Assembly: GCA_934216615.1 (NCBI GenBank)
Contig: CAKQCB010000005.1
Coordinates: 124,001 to 188,000, forward strand
Reading direction: 5' to 3'
DNA from: an uncultured Anaerolineae bacterium
Lineage (GTDB): Bacteria; Chloroflexota; Anaerolineae; Aggregatilineales; Phototrophicaceae
Length of the DNA stretch: 64,000 bases
This document shows, one piece after another, positions 52,201-60,718 of the stretch (position 1 is its first letter; every line of letters starts with the position of its first letter). Below the pieces are notes generated by a model. That model was not told where the DNA came from, ran no database searches, and worked only from the letters and a program-made list of their open reading frames with translations. The position numbers and the translations under genes are program-made.

Positions 52201-52389
52201 CCCCTGCCGAATCGTGATGAGCGAGAGGTCGGGCGGTTCGCCATGCAGACGGATCGACCCTTGCGCAAAGGTCATTTGGATGGAAACGCTGAAACACCCC
52301 ATGATGAGCATCACATAGAGAACAACCCATCGTATTCGAGGTGTAAAGGATAGTTTCCCGTACAAGAGTTTCGCTTTCACAAAAACCAT
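49222..52389 (-). CDS. Large exported beta-rich protein of unknown function (1055 residues)
   Basis: I do not recognise this protein. An N-terminal span (~20-42, WVVLYVMLIMGCFSVSIQMTFAQ) is a signal or anchor. The rest is strand-rich and Ig-like in rhythm, with repeated IEYTYSGTANDFGVFQAETPF- and YRYEMP-like stretches, and with segments LHGEPPDLSLITIRQGFIPTEVIIEGAQNAIFANATVYVRNM (split; residues ~48-85) that could be a carboxypeptidase-regulatory-like start. There are no catalytic motifs, no CXXCH and few Cys. It lies between the pseudo-protease and the propeller-cytochrome gene and is coupled to the latter. A surface scaffold is the best guess. Confidence 0.6.
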   Translation of the reverse strand: MVFVKAKLLYGKLSFTPRIRWVVLYVMLIMGCFSVSIQMTFAQGSIRLHGEPPDLSLITIRQGFIPTEVIIEGAQNAIFANATVYVRNMNTGDTAVTRAGITGMFSITVRGLVTDPYAISPSVEGFNTESNPNLLPDSLPGGPAAILFPNDADGYQFGGTLSDASILGRDVFWSATMNPAVTTWGAGERLTFEIPVTFTTSESPDSGIFSAQIAWIPIATLQADGNLRAVPDVTTGNGWSTTFTPSGLPIHGVYPARASADMLYSEVFGFIRDEVLVFRYEMPITETISAGLYTPTFTGYYTDGDGQTSAWTEVADQALQLRLPFVFALNLPEDDPPVTQLPFVLWMDDPSDGSRGVLPEEDQDWVGLSNHVRFNSPTYILPPNGENNAPYYSLEPYMPNQFLNQYRADVVPLIPFDETSGSLSITVARPDESVTRFANIPILGAQRSSILEDEATRFGVNSPVDLYQFATFNRDVSRFVFDQYGLYTVTAQGMIQDLQGHEYQGGGTYSVLIAEPIDMMPDVLSGTPFHVGDLVATGLHLLPHMPAEVSVQIQIFPADGAETIEYTYSGTANDFGVFQAETPFITLDVVGEYLIDYEARYTDAQGRLWAGSLRSAGAISEVESNLVVHGERGFIHRDEPYSQARYLTQVFDRVTGALTLNFPFFSGDVLTLRDGNDAIRPSLSWTTYPPENDIHETTSELNGYAYVSAVRPDVSARQFVTALPMQVDYSWTTQDPYNQQLGAGALGDFAGDYHYLFANIVNADAQVGGYASLSLVTRTETSPTVMSPYRGSVGDADRGPLMRINNTDVDYFFLPTTVRAGDLYFLNQPLQVVGYATPPIQSEVFWTVTAPSGTQYQGAGETSSIGWFTALESVTADEVGVWEVAIEVRPNGQPIDGVLTNPNSGSLLGEESVIQRGSYHIYVLPPDFTPLPWNAVNSSVQIPPALAYNFNFVAPETWTSYRAMHTLTTAGWILADDTLPLNGRSLSYAYNATNLTREYSQIEVLNRTSGLAASDVRSLIFVLVGTDAQGTPQITARAFTMFHDRLVSLMEGGIP

Positions 52390-52456
52390 TTCTCAGCAGA
52401 CACGAGTATACAAACGATTAGGTCGATGCCAAAACATCGAACACAAATGGCGTGCC

Positions 52457-54694
52457 TCACTCCACCGAACTAAAACGCAAATTGAACGTCGCAGGGGTGA
52501 AAACATCCTCGGAAACGGCGCTCACGGTCACAATAAAAATCTCGTTGGGCGCAAGGTCAAACGTCCATTCCCCTACGGGCAGGCTGGCGTCGGCGTTGAG
52601 CAAACGGCGGACGCGCATACGCTCTGTGTCTGGTTGTAAGGCGGCGGCTTGGACGATAAAGGCTTGTGACGCGTTGTTATCGACCTGTGACATGCCTTGT
52701 AAAATCCAGTCTGAGCGGGTGTCGGCCGTGTCGAGATAATTCAGCGCGTCAATGCGGATGTTGTCGAGCGCAAAGCCGAGGTTATCCCGTTGGGGTAGAA
52801 AGACGGTTTCAAAACGAAGTCCCACCGTTTGCCCAAGATACGGGTTTAAATCCAACGAATACGAAACCCATTGGGGCGTAGGCAAGATGAGCCGTTCGCC
52901 TAACGTGACAGGAATATCAAGGGTTTCGTCCCCCCGCTGAATCATCAAGTCGATGGTGTCGCCGATTTCGTATTCTGCCAGCACGTCGAGGATATTCGGC
53001 AGACGTCCCCAACGTGCGCCATTCTGCCCAATGATGACATCGTTCGCGAGGATTCCCGCTCGGTCGGCAGCCCCGCCTTCATTCACAGCGGCGATCACCA
53101 TATCTTCCCCCGCAAAAATGCCAAGCGCGGGAAAGCGCACCACACCATCGAGATTGCTCACCCCTGTCATGCCTGCGCCGTATGCCATGCCGAAGGGATT
53201 GGTTTCAGGGTTTAAGACATTCGTTTCGCCTTGAGGTTCAGCGTGTAAAGGCGTCCACGTCGCGCCGTCATCCGTCGATACGCTGACATAGGCATAATTC
53301 CAACCGTGCGCGAGGTCAAACCATGCGTCAAATGTGAGTTCGGCTTGGTTCACATTCTGTAAGTTAAACGCCCGCGTCATGTGATGATTGCTATTCACAG
53401 TCGTGCCCGACCAATAATAACTGTCGTTATGTTGGCGGGGCGGTGCAAACGGCAGGCGGGGCGAACGGTCACTGCCGATAAAAGTCGTCGTCACGGTTTG
53501 CGGGGCACTGCCGTTGCTAAACACATAGATCATCGCCCCATACGGGTTCACCGATTGGTTGGATAACACAACAGGTTCGGCGAGGTCTTGAAACATCCAT
53601 GTGTAAGCGCGCAGGCTGTTATCGACTTCGCGGACCTCGTAGCGTCCATCCCCAAACGGCAGGTTGAGCGCAGACGCCATCACAAAGTCCGCAAAGGCGT
53701 CATTTCCGGTTACGACCGCGCCCGTCGCAAAATCAATCTGCTCGGTCAACAGTTCATCGAGCGCGTCCATTCCCTGTGAGGTGGTGGTGTAGGCATCCAT
53801 CATCACGCCGTAGCGCGATTGTAAATAAGAGAGGAATACCTGCTGACCGATCTGGGTGATCGGCTGGCTTTCAAGTGTGCTGGAACGGGTTAAGCCGACA
53901 TCCATATTGCCAAAATAGGCCACGACTTCCTCATCACTGATGGGGATTTGTAACAATGTGCGTTGGGTGTTGATCGACAGCGCGTTCACCAGCCAAGGGG
54001 TCAAGTTGGGGTTGAGCGATGACACGACCTCATCAAAGACCGCGTTCACCATCAATGGGGCATAGAGTTGGTTTTGTAAGTCGGCCTCGCTCAAAGCAGA
54101 CATATTCACATAAAACATCTCGTGTTGGTTGCTGTACCCGTTCGGCACGAGCGATAACATCTGCACATCGTTCGGGTTGGTAAAAATCACATCATCGCCC
54201 GCGAGGTTTTTGGCTAAAAGAACATACCAATGTGAATCACCATCAATATCCGTCAAGGTGACGAGGTCGGCGGGGTTGCGTAAACTGCCCCCATTTTCAT
54301 TTGAGGGCAGGCGCAAAGAACGATATTGGTCAGACTGGCGCAGTAAGCCGATGGTTTGGGTGAAGCCCGTCGCCAGCGCATTGGCAATTTCAGGGCTGAG
54401 CGTGATGCCTTCTTCCGCCCACACATATACCATCGCGGTCGCCGCGATCAAACGCGCTTCGACTTGGACAGGGGTCAGCGCCTCTTGCCGAGACACCCAA
54501 AAATCGAACGTGTCCCCAATGGCATACTGTGGGGAAAGCTCAGGGATGCTGACTTCGCCCGAATAGCTTAAATAACGCGTGGCTAAACCCATCACATCCC
54601 GTTGTGTTGGGGAAACATCCTGCGCCATCCCCACCCACATCGGCACACTTATCAGGGATGCCCCTACCCATTGAACCCAGCGTTTTCGTTTCAC
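52457..54694 (-). CDS. Exported M6-like pseudo-protease with PDZ domain
   Basis: A 745-residue protein with a signal peptide (~1-24, VPMWVGMAQ cleavage) and a GTG start with AGGTGAA upstream. Residues ~80-260 resemble the exported immune-inhibitor-A-like (M6) peptidases of Chloroflexi: YVWAEEGITLS, then GYSNQHEMFYVNM (187-199). In those enzymes HEFQHM follows about 20 residues later, but here residues 217-224 read NAVFDEVV, so both zinc His residues are lost. A beta-sandwich part (DAWFDLAHGWNYAYVSVSTDDGATW) and a PDZ domain (~550-630: GEDMVIAAVNEGGAADRAGILANDVII) follow. It is probably a binding protein rather than an enzyme. It is the first gene of a three-gene minus-strand unit. Confidence 0.65.
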   Translation of the reverse strand: MKRKRWVQWVGASLISVPMWVGMAQDVSPTQRDVMGLATRYLSYSGEVSIPELSPQYAIGDTFDFWVSRQEALTPVQVEARLIAATAMVYVWAEEGITLSPEIANALATGFTQTIGLLRQSDQYRSLRLPSNENGGSLRNPADLVTLTDIDGDSHWYVLLAKNLAGDDVIFTNPNDVQMLSLVPNGYSNQHEMFYVNMSALSEADLQNQLYAPLMVNAVFDEVVSSLNPNLTPWLVNALSINTQRTLLQIPISDEEVVAYFGNMDVGLTRSSTLESQPITQIGQQVFLSYLQSRYGVMMDAYTTTSQGMDALDELLTEQIDFATGAVVTGNDAFADFVMASALNLPFGDGRYEVREVDNSLRAYTWMFQDLAEPVVLSNQSVNPYGAMIYVFSNGSAPQTVTTTFIGSDRSPRLPFAPPRQHNDSYYWSGTTVNSNHHMTRAFNLQNVNQAELTFDAWFDLAHGWNYAYVSVSTDDGATWTPLHAEPQGETNVLNPETNPFGMAYGAGMTGVSNLDGVVRFPALGIFAGEDMVIAAVNEGGAADRAGILANDVIIGQNGARWGRLPNILDVLAEYEIGDTIDLMIQRGDETLDIPVTLGERLILPTPQWVSYSLDLNPYLGQTVGLRFETVFLPQRDNLGFALDNIRIDALNYLDTADTRSDWILQGMSQVDNNASQAFIVQAAALQPDTERMRVRRLLNADASLPVGEWTFDLAPNEIFIVTVSAVSEDVFTPATFNLRFSSVE

Positions 54695-54904
54695 AGGTAT
54701 TCACCTACCGCGTACAAAAATTTTCTTTGTGTAGATTACCATAGAAGATGGTTCACCGCAGTGAAAAGAAATCCCACTTAGAACGATGCGTTTATGAGAA
54801 AATTCAGCCCACAACCGCGTGATCTTATCGTTCAGAAAAACTAAAACTCGCTATACTTAAACCTAGAAAATTATTCTGTTCCCAAATGAAGAAAGTCAAC
54901 TTAT

Positions 54905-57433
54905 ATGGATGTTGGAGTTGAATTCGAGAATTACCGTATTCTTGAGCATATTGGGCGTGGAGGGATGGCTGATGTTTGGTCTGCGCGCGATAAACGACTC
55001 AGCCGAACGGTGGCGATCAAAACGATTGCGCGCGACCTTTCTAACGATACCAATCCAATCCAGCTATTCGAGAAAGAAGCGCAGACGATCGCGGCTTTAG
55101 AACACCCGCACATTTTGCCTGTCTACGGCTTTGGGGAATATGAAGGCCAGTTGTTCATCGCCATGCGTTATGTTTCGGGCGGTTCGCTCGAATCACTTTT
55201 AGAGCGCAGCCCGCTTTCATTAGAAGAAACCCTGCGCGTGTCGCGCGCGGTTGGCCAAGCGTTGGATTATGCCCATACCAACAAAGTCATCCATTTGGAT
55301 TTAAAACCGTCGAACATCTTGCTGGATAGTTATCAATCCCCCTATCTGGCCGATTTTGGGTTGGCGACGATGCTCGGGCCAGAAGGACGCGCCGCAAACC
55401 CGGGTTCAGGCACCCTGCTGTATATGGCGCCGGAACAACTGACTTCGGAAGTGCTCGATCATCGGGTGGATATTTATAGTTTTGCCATCCTGATCTTTCA
55501 CATGATGACCGGTCAACTACCGTTTGACGCGGCGATGCCGTTGGCCTTGAAACAACTTCAGATGAGCGAAAATATCCCTGAAGTGCAAAGTGTATTGCCC
55601 GGCCTGCCCAGCGCGCTCAATACGGTTTTGCAAAAAGGAACGTCGCTCAACCCCGAACAACGTCAGGCTTCGCTCGAAACACTGATCCAAGACTTAGAGA
55701 AGATCATCCAACCGAACAGCATTTCACTCCAAAACCTGCAACGGCAAACGGGGCAACCTGCAGCAACGCCAACTTTACCCCTCAACGATTTGCTCTCTAA
55801 CCCTATCGACCATTTGATCTCGCGCCCCAAACAAGCGATGCCCTCAGACAGCACGCAGATCATCTTAGACGATCAACACGATATTGACCTAATCAGCCGT
55901 GTACCCCGTGTCAAACAAGAATCCCTTTCCGACAGCACCCAAATTGATCTGTTAGACAATTTGATCTCTCGTCCGAACGTCCCTATACAAGCCCAGCCCG
56001 TTCAGCCTACCGAGCTTAAAATTGATGTCAGCGATTTAAGCCCCGCGCTGGAAGTCACCCCGCCCGAAGCGGTCAAACGCGAAGAAGTCGATATTTATCA
56101 ACGCGCACGCCGTATTTATGCACAGGGCAAGGGGCGTTTCCCGTTGGGCATCACCGATTATATTTTGATTGCGGATTACTACGCTGAAGCGGAAAAACAT
56201 CAGCTTGAACTGGACGACGCAGGCTTACAGATGTTACTTCGCGGAGCGTTGGAATATGATCACGAAATTGAATTTTGGTGGTCAAAACTTTCGTTGGAAA
56301 ATCAACGTTGGACAGCACTGCATACCATCCGCAGTGAAAGCGCACCCGCCCGTATTCGCGGGTTGCAAAAACTCGAAACGATTGAAGACACCCAACCGCC
56401 TCATATTGCGGAACGGGTCGCCCAAACTTTACAGGTTGAGACCGTCCCCGCAGTAGAACGCGCCGCCCTGCGGGTACTCGCTCAACGTGGATCAACCACC
56501 GTTAAGGCAGATGTTGACGATCACAAACATCTTTGGCGCACGACGGCATTTTCACCCGAAATTGACCTGTTGATCGCCCAAAAAGCGCTCGACTTTGACG
56601 AACCCATCACGGCTGAATTAGCGTCACGAACGATTGGTCAAATTTATTCGGTCACCGCCGTTCAAGAAATTTTGGAACAACGCAGAGAAGGGAATAAACA
56701 CGCGCTCAAAGCGCTGGCAGTCATTCGTGATCAAGCCCTTTCCTTACCGCCGGAAGTCGCCCCCACCGAACGCTTTTATGCGTGGATCGCAAACACCTAT
56801 CGGCGCTTGACCAGTCACCCGCTCGAAACGATGTGGCGATTCTTATGGGCGACGATTGGGGGCACATTCGCGATGGCGACCTATGTTTGGATCGCATTCA
56901 CCAATGTTCCAGGAGCATTTTTACTCACCGCGCAAGTTTGGGGGCGGGCGGTTTCGATTGGCCTTTCCTTTGGCGTGCTGATCGGGATTTTGGTCCTCAT
57001 TGCGGGCGAAATTCCAGAGCGGTTGATCGGCTTTTGGAAGTGGTGGGCACGGCTTCTGTGGAGCGTCAGCGCAGGCTTGATCTTAGGGACGCTCAGTTGG
57101 GGCGTGTTTAGCTATCTGATTCTTGAATTAGACCCTGAATGGAATGTGATGCTGTTGGGGGGCGTTGGCACAGCGGTGGCTTTCGGCATCACCAGTTTAG
57201 TCCGTTTGTCGGGATGGTTGAAAGTGTTCATCGCGACGATGGGCATCGGCGCGCCGATTGTAATCGCATGGGATATGTACAACCAGAGCACCCTTCCCGT
57301 ACCCATCATGTACTTATTCGATTACGTACAACATTGGGTGATTCCGTTTTTCATCCTCATCGGTTTAGGCGCACATTTTCAAGCGCTCTGGCATGATCTT
57401 AAGGCCCTGCGCGCTCGGTTCACCCGCTCATAA
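54905..57433 (+). CDS. Ser/Thr protein kinase-like protein with altered catalytic loop and C-terminal membrane helices
   Basis: An 842-residue protein. The kinase domain (~10-270) has IGRGGMADVWSARD, VAIKTI (Lys39), LADFGLATM and YMAPEQL. The catalytic loop reads VIHLDLKPSNIL (His130-Leu131-Asp132), so the Arg of HRD is replaced by Leu, which makes it a non-RD kinase. Residues ~270-400 are a low-complexity linker with repeated SDSTQI/LISRP units; ~400-620 is helical and HEAT-like (PAVERAALRVLAQRG). About six spans (~655-830) end the chain. Such a kinase may not need activation-loop phosphorylation. It is transcribed divergently from the exported cluster, with TATACT at 54852-54857 as a possible -10. 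Confidence 0.85.
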   Translation: MDVGVEFENYRILEHIGRGGMADVWSARDKRLSRTVAIKTIARDLSNDTNPIQLFEKEAQTIAALEHPHILPVYGFGEYEGQLFIAMRYVSGGSLESLLERSPLSLEETLRVSRAVGQALDYAHTNKVIHLDLKPSNILLDSYQSPYLADFGLATMLGPEGRAANPGSGTLLYMAPEQLTSEVLDHRVDIYSFAILIFHMMTGQLPFDAAMPLALKQLQMSENIPEVQSVLPGLPSALNTVLQKGTSLNPEQRQASLETLIQDLEKIIQPNSISLQNLQRQTGQPAATPTLPLNDLLSNPIDHLISRPKQAMPSDSTQIILDDQHDIDLISRVPRVKQESLSDSTQIDLLDNLISRPNVPIQAQPVQPTELKIDVSDLSPALEVTPPEAVKREEVDIYQRARRIYAQGKGRFPLGITDYILIADYYAEAEKHQLELDDAGLQMLLRGALEYDHEIEFWWSKLSLENQRWTALHTIRSESAPARIRGLQKLETIEDTQPPHIAERVAQTLQVETVPAVERAALRVLAQRGSTTVKADVDDHKHLWRTTAFSPEIDLLIAQKALDFDEPITAELASRTIGQIYSVTAVQEILEQRREGNKHALKALAVIRDQALSLPPEVAPTERFYAWIANTYRRLTSHPLETMWRFLWATIGGTFAMATYVWIAFTNVPGAFLLTAQVWGRAVSIGLSFGVLIGILVLIAGEIPERLIGFWKWWARLLWSVSAGLILGTLSWGVFSYLILELDPEWNVMLLGGVGTAVAFGITSLVRLSGWLKVFIATMGIGAPIVIAWDMYNQSTLPVPIMYLFDYVQHWVIPFFILIGLGAHFQALWHDLKALRARFTRS

Positions 57434-57443
57434 ACAATTGAAA

Positions 57444-57472
57444 GCCCCTTGTCCATCCACACGACAAGGGGC
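57444..57472. terminator. Bidirectional hairpin after the second kinase gene
   Basis: GCCCCTTGTC (57444-57453) and GACAAGGGGC (57463-57472) form a perfect 10-bp stem with a 9-base loop, between convergent genes. The T-run is weak on both strands. Confidence 0.65.
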
Positions 57473-57495
57473 CATTATGTTCATCATGAGGTTGG

Positions 57496-57894
57496 TTATT
57501 GAATAATACGTGTGGAATAGCTCCGCATATTCATGATTTTTCCATTTTCAAAAATCACCACTGTGACACCGCGTTCACGACGGCGCACGCCGTTGATGGT
57601 GACATCAAAAATAGAATCGAAATAGCCGGTTCCGCCGTTATCGGTGGTGGCATAAATTTGATCTAAAATATTCCATGAATGGATTTCATTCCCTGAAACA
57701 AACCAACATTCTAGCTCTTTGCGAAAGTCGTTCAGTTTGTTGCAGTTCACGCTATTCAAAATTTGGATGCGACAATCGTCGTGACAGACTTCTTGAATAG
57801 CGTCAATATCCTGCTTTACCCACGCATTGACATAATCGGTAATGATAGTTTCAGCTTGCGAAACATCTAAAATATCTCTTACTTCTATCGACAT
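57496..57894 (-). CDS. SnoaL/NTF2-like protein
   Basis: A 132-residue soluble protein with the cone-shaped NTF2-like fold. The N-terminal helix AETIITDYVNAWVKQDIDAIQEVCHDD and the C-terminal strands RERGVTVVIFENGKIMNMRSY are typical of the SnoaL-like superfamily. These proteins act as small-molecule isomerases, hydrolases or binding proteins. No catalytic set is evident. It stands alone, in a gap of A+T-rich DNA on its upstream side (57895-58075), where I see no second gene. Confidence 0.8.
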   Translation of the reverse strand: MSIEVRDILDVSQAETIITDYVNAWVKQDIDAIQEVCHDDCRIQILNSVNCNKLNDFRKELECWFVSGNEIHSWNILDQIYATTDNGGTGYFDSIFDVTINGVRRRERGVTVVIFENGKIMNMRSYSTRIIQ

Positions 57895-58075
57895 AAGATA
57901 TATGCCCTAATACATTAACTTAGAATGATGAATCAATTTAGAAGTCTATATTATTTACCGTTTTATTAATTTACGCAAAGTTTCTTATGCGATAATAAGA
58001 GAAAAATAAGTACCGAATAGTTTTTAAATTATTGATTTAGGATTAATACCCAGTCAAAATAGGCGCGGAACTTTA

Positions 58076-58537
58076 TCATATACGTCCGTATAGGCGACCG
58101 CCAAATTCCCCTACCAATTTATCATCGAGGTCGTCGGCATACGTCGCGACTAAATTAATGATCATGTTGGCTTCGATTGGGTCTAGACCTTCTAAGGCAC
58201 GTTCGCTGAAGACATAGATCACGTCGAGATACACACCTAATGAAGCGTTCGTCAGTTTGAGGTTCAACTCCAACAAATGGCGATACAACGGAAACAGATT
58301 ATTTTCGGGCAGATGGACAATGGGCGATAACACCTGTAAATATCCGCTTCCGTCTTGTTGGGTGACGTAGACTTCAATCGTTGCCGAGCCACGCGGGAAG
58401 TGCCACGCATAGCCTTCGTTGGCGTGCATCCGCGCTTGTTCTGGGTCAACGCCGATGCCGAGCAAAATTTGTTCCACCGTCACCGCATGGGTTTCTAACC
58501 CCGTCACCGGTTGTTTACGTCCGCGTGAATTAAACAT
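58076..58537 (-). CDS. YbjN-domain protein
   Basis: A 153-residue protein of the YbjN/type III secretion chaperone-like fold. The strands SATIEVYVTQQDGSGYLQVLSPIV, the helix LFPLYRHLLELNLKLTNASLGVYLDVIYVFSERAL and the closing NMIINLVATYADDLDDKL follow the family layout. Such proteins usually bind partner proteins and have no known enzyme activity. It lies 20 bp after the trypsin-like/zinc-ribbon gene, in one minus-strand unit with DUF3048; binding that partner is a reasonable inference. AAGGATAATCAGGG precedes the start. Confidence 0.75.
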   Translation of the reverse strand: MFNSRGRKQPVTGLETHAVTVEQILLGIGVDPEQARMHANEGYAWHFPRGSATIEVYVTQQDGSGYLQVLSPIVHLPENNLFPLYRHLLELNLKLTNASLGVYLDVIYVFSERALEGLDPIEANMIINLVATYADDLDDKLVGEFGGRLYGRI

Positions 58538-58557
58538 CCCTGATTATCCTTTTGATT

Positions 58558-59640
58558 TTAAGTGAGTGACTGATTGGGCACATTCATCAACGATTGACCA
58601 CAACGAAGGCAGCGTCCGCCAAAGCTTGGCGCTGTCCCGCAGTGTGAGCATCTGCGCAAGACAGAACCCGCCTCATACAGATAATCCCCTTCTGGTTTGC
58701 GCACACGACGTTGATTCTGCATGTAGGACAAAACCGTTCCGCACACTTCACAGTAAGCGTACCCTGTCAGCCCTGAGCGGGCACGACTTCCGCAAGAGGA
58801 ACAGTAAACGCGCGGTTCGCGCGCTTCTTGAAGATACGCATCCATCCCTTTACGAATGGCTGAGATATGTAACCCAAAGAGATGACTCGACGTACGGCTG
58901 GTGTTTTTGGTCATCATACCCACCAAATAATTACGCTCATCAAAGATCGGGTCGCCTCCATTGTCAGGTATGCGTGTGAAGGTGGTCGGCACCCAAAACT
59001 GTGCCATCAAGCGTTGGGTTGGGCGCTGAAAACCTTGAATCATTTCGCCATCGTAGTTGACGACGACCAACGGCGAATCTTCAGGCACCACCGTCAAATT
59101 AGTGATCGGCATGGTTTCGGGTAAACGCGCTTCGACCCGTATCAACGCCAAATCGATATTGGGGAATGCGCGTAGCACCTGCCCCATCACCTGCTGGCCG
59201 ATGTGCAACTCCACCACCACTTGATCCACATTTCCGACCAGATAGCGGGTGGTCGCGACGATACCATCCTGCGTGACAAAAAACCCTGTCCCCGGGCCGT
59301 TGGGTGTTCCTGAAATACGCACCACATGCTCAGCAACATTGAAGCTGGTGTTCTTCGCACTGCTCATCACAGGGGCGACGGTGGGCAAACTCGGCTTCAT
59401 CAACGTGGTGAGGCGCTGCTGCGCATCCTGATTGTTCGGGTCGGCTTCAAGGGCTTCGGTGTAATATTCGCGCTTCAGGCTCTCGTCATGTGTGGTTTCT
59501 GCCAACCATAAATAGGCAACAGCGCGCATGGGGTTGGTTAAATCCCCTCTGCGCAGGGCAAATTTAATCAAGCGTGCGCCTTCGTCTAAACTCCCTGACT
59601 GAATGGCGGTAATCCCTTGTTCAAGAATTTTGAGGCCCAT
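58558..59640 (-). CDS. TPR, inactive trypsin-like (S1C) and double zinc-ribbon protein
   Basis: A 360-residue protein without a signal peptide. Residues 1-65 are TPR-like helices (REYYTEALEADPNNQDAQQRLTTLM). Residues ~85-275 have the HtrA fold: GTGFFVTQDGIVATTRYLVGNVDQVVVELH, then PNIDLALIRV, then DNGGDPIFDERNYLVGMM. Compared with HtrA (TNxHVV, DIAVLK, GNSGGPLF), the catalytic His is Tyr (TTRYLV) and the Ser is Gly (DNGGDP); only the Asp remains. Residues ~283-355 have two four-Cys zinc ribbons (CSSC...CEVC and CSHC...CLRC). The start codon abuts the DUF3048 stop (TAA ATG), so translation is coupled. It is probably a binding or sensing protein. Confidence 0.75.
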   Translation of the reverse strand: MGLKILEQGITAIQSGSLDEGARLIKFALRRGDLTNPMRAVAYLWLAETTHDESLKREYYTEALEADPNNQDAQQRLTTLMKPSLPTVAPVMSSAKNTSFNVAEHVVRISGTPNGPGTGFFVTQDGIVATTRYLVGNVDQVVVELHIGQQVMGQVLRAFPNIDLALIRVEARLPETMPITNLTVVPEDSPLVVVNYDGEMIQGFQRPTQRLMAQFWVPTTFTRIPDNGGDPIFDERNYLVGMMTKNTSRTSSHLFGLHISAIRKGMDAYLQEAREPRVYCSSCGSRARSGLTGYAYCEVCGTVLSYMQNQRRVRKPEGDYLYEAGSVLRRCSHCGTAPSFGGRCLRCGQSLMNVPNQSLT

Positions 59641-60690
59641 TTAGTTAATCACCACACTTTCTATACTGGGGTCGAGCTGTTCGATCAGCGGAAAGACTTG
59701 GAACCATGTATTGCCTGTATTAAAGGGCAAAGCCCCGCCCGCGCGGTCGGTCAAGATGAGCATCTCGTCGCTGGTCGGCCGAACCCATCGCGCTAAATAG
59801 GCTTGACCATTGCGCAAGAGAACAGCGTCACCTTCGCCTGTCAAAACAATCTCGATGCTTCGGCTGGCATTCGGCCCTTCACCACTCTCGACGATATCGG
59901 TCACAATATGCTCTGCATATAATAAAACCACATTTTGAGCCGTCACTTGCAATAAGGTTGTGCCGTCAAAATGGCCGATGCCGTCGCTCGAACGGCGATA
60001 CCCCATCAAGTCGGGATCATAACGCCATTCGACAAACTCACCACGATATCGAATCGAGAGATAATTCCCTGTGCGTGCAGGGTTGGGTGGGGGATTCGGG
60101 TCAAATATCATGCCTTCAAGTTCGGGCGTGGCTTGTAAGCCTTCCCGTTCGATGAGCTGTTGAATTTCGGTGAGGTCTGCGAAAAGATTGTGCGGAACGG
60201 GAATTTCTGCATCGCGGTAGTAATACGGGACGCCGTAGGTAGTCGTTCCGTTATAGGTACGGTCGAAAAATGCTGACGCGGATAAAAGTTCACCTACGCC
60301 GACACTCGTGCCCGAAAAAACCAACGCGGCTTGATACATCGGCACTAATTCGAGATCGATCAACCGCGCACTGCGGATAGACCCAACACGGCGCGGCGCC
60401 TGACTATAAAAAATTCCTGAAAAACGGGTTAAGCCCGCTTCGGCGTAATGTTCCCAAACGATATCTGCCGCATTTAAACCCGCCTGAGGGCGCACTAGCG
60501 GGGGTGCATTCGAAATTTTTACCACCAAAGGGCGCCGTTGAAGCACGCTGGGGTCGTCTACTGGCAGGCCAGTTAGTGGGTTTACGAGACGTGTTTCCGC
60601 CTCTACAGCAGGTTCGGACTGGGCACTCACCCCACCAAATATCAGGCTTCCACAACATAACAAGCCGACCAATCCACGCAGTAATTTCAT
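59641..60690 (-). CDS. DUF3048 (YerB-like) exported protein
   Basis: A ~349-residue protein with a signal peptide (KLLRGLVGLLCCGSLIFGGVSAQ). The family signature is clear: NPLTGLPVDDPSVLQRRPLVVKIS, then RPQAGLNAADIVWEHYAEAGLTRFSGIFY and RVGSIRSARLIDLELV, with GTGVPYYYR-like GVPYYYRDAEIPVPHNL (function in the cell envelope, unknown) and a beta-rich C-terminus. DUF3048 proteins occur widely in Firmicutes and Chloroflexi. ATG 60690 was chosen because AGGTG lies upstream. It heads a three-gene unit with the zinc-ribbon protein and YbjN gene. Confidence 0.88.
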   Translation of the reverse strand: MKLLRGLVGLLCCGSLIFGGVSAQSEPAVEAETRLVNPLTGLPVDDPSVLQRRPLVVKISNAPPLVRPQAGLNAADIVWEHYAEAGLTRFSGIFYSQAPRRVGSIRSARLIDLELVPMYQAALVFSGTSVGVGELLSASAFFDRTYNGTTTYGVPYYYRDAEIPVPHNLFADLTEIQQLIEREGLQATPELEGMIFDPNPPPNPARTGNYLSIRYRGEFVEWRYDPDLMGYRRSSDGIGHFDGTTLLQVTAQNVVLLYAEHIVTDIVESGEGPNASRSIEIVLTGEGDAVLLRNGQAYLARWVRPTSDEMLILTDRAGGALPFNTGNTWFQVFPLIEQLDPSIESVVIN

Positions 60691-60718
60691 CAAGTTTCAC
60701 CTATGACTTTCTACCTAT

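Noticed and set aside
58566..58979. 137-codon open frame on the plus strand
   Set aside because: It lies over the zinc-ribbon protein gene, whose eight Cys are regularly spaced; the plus frame has no motif or ribosome-binding site.
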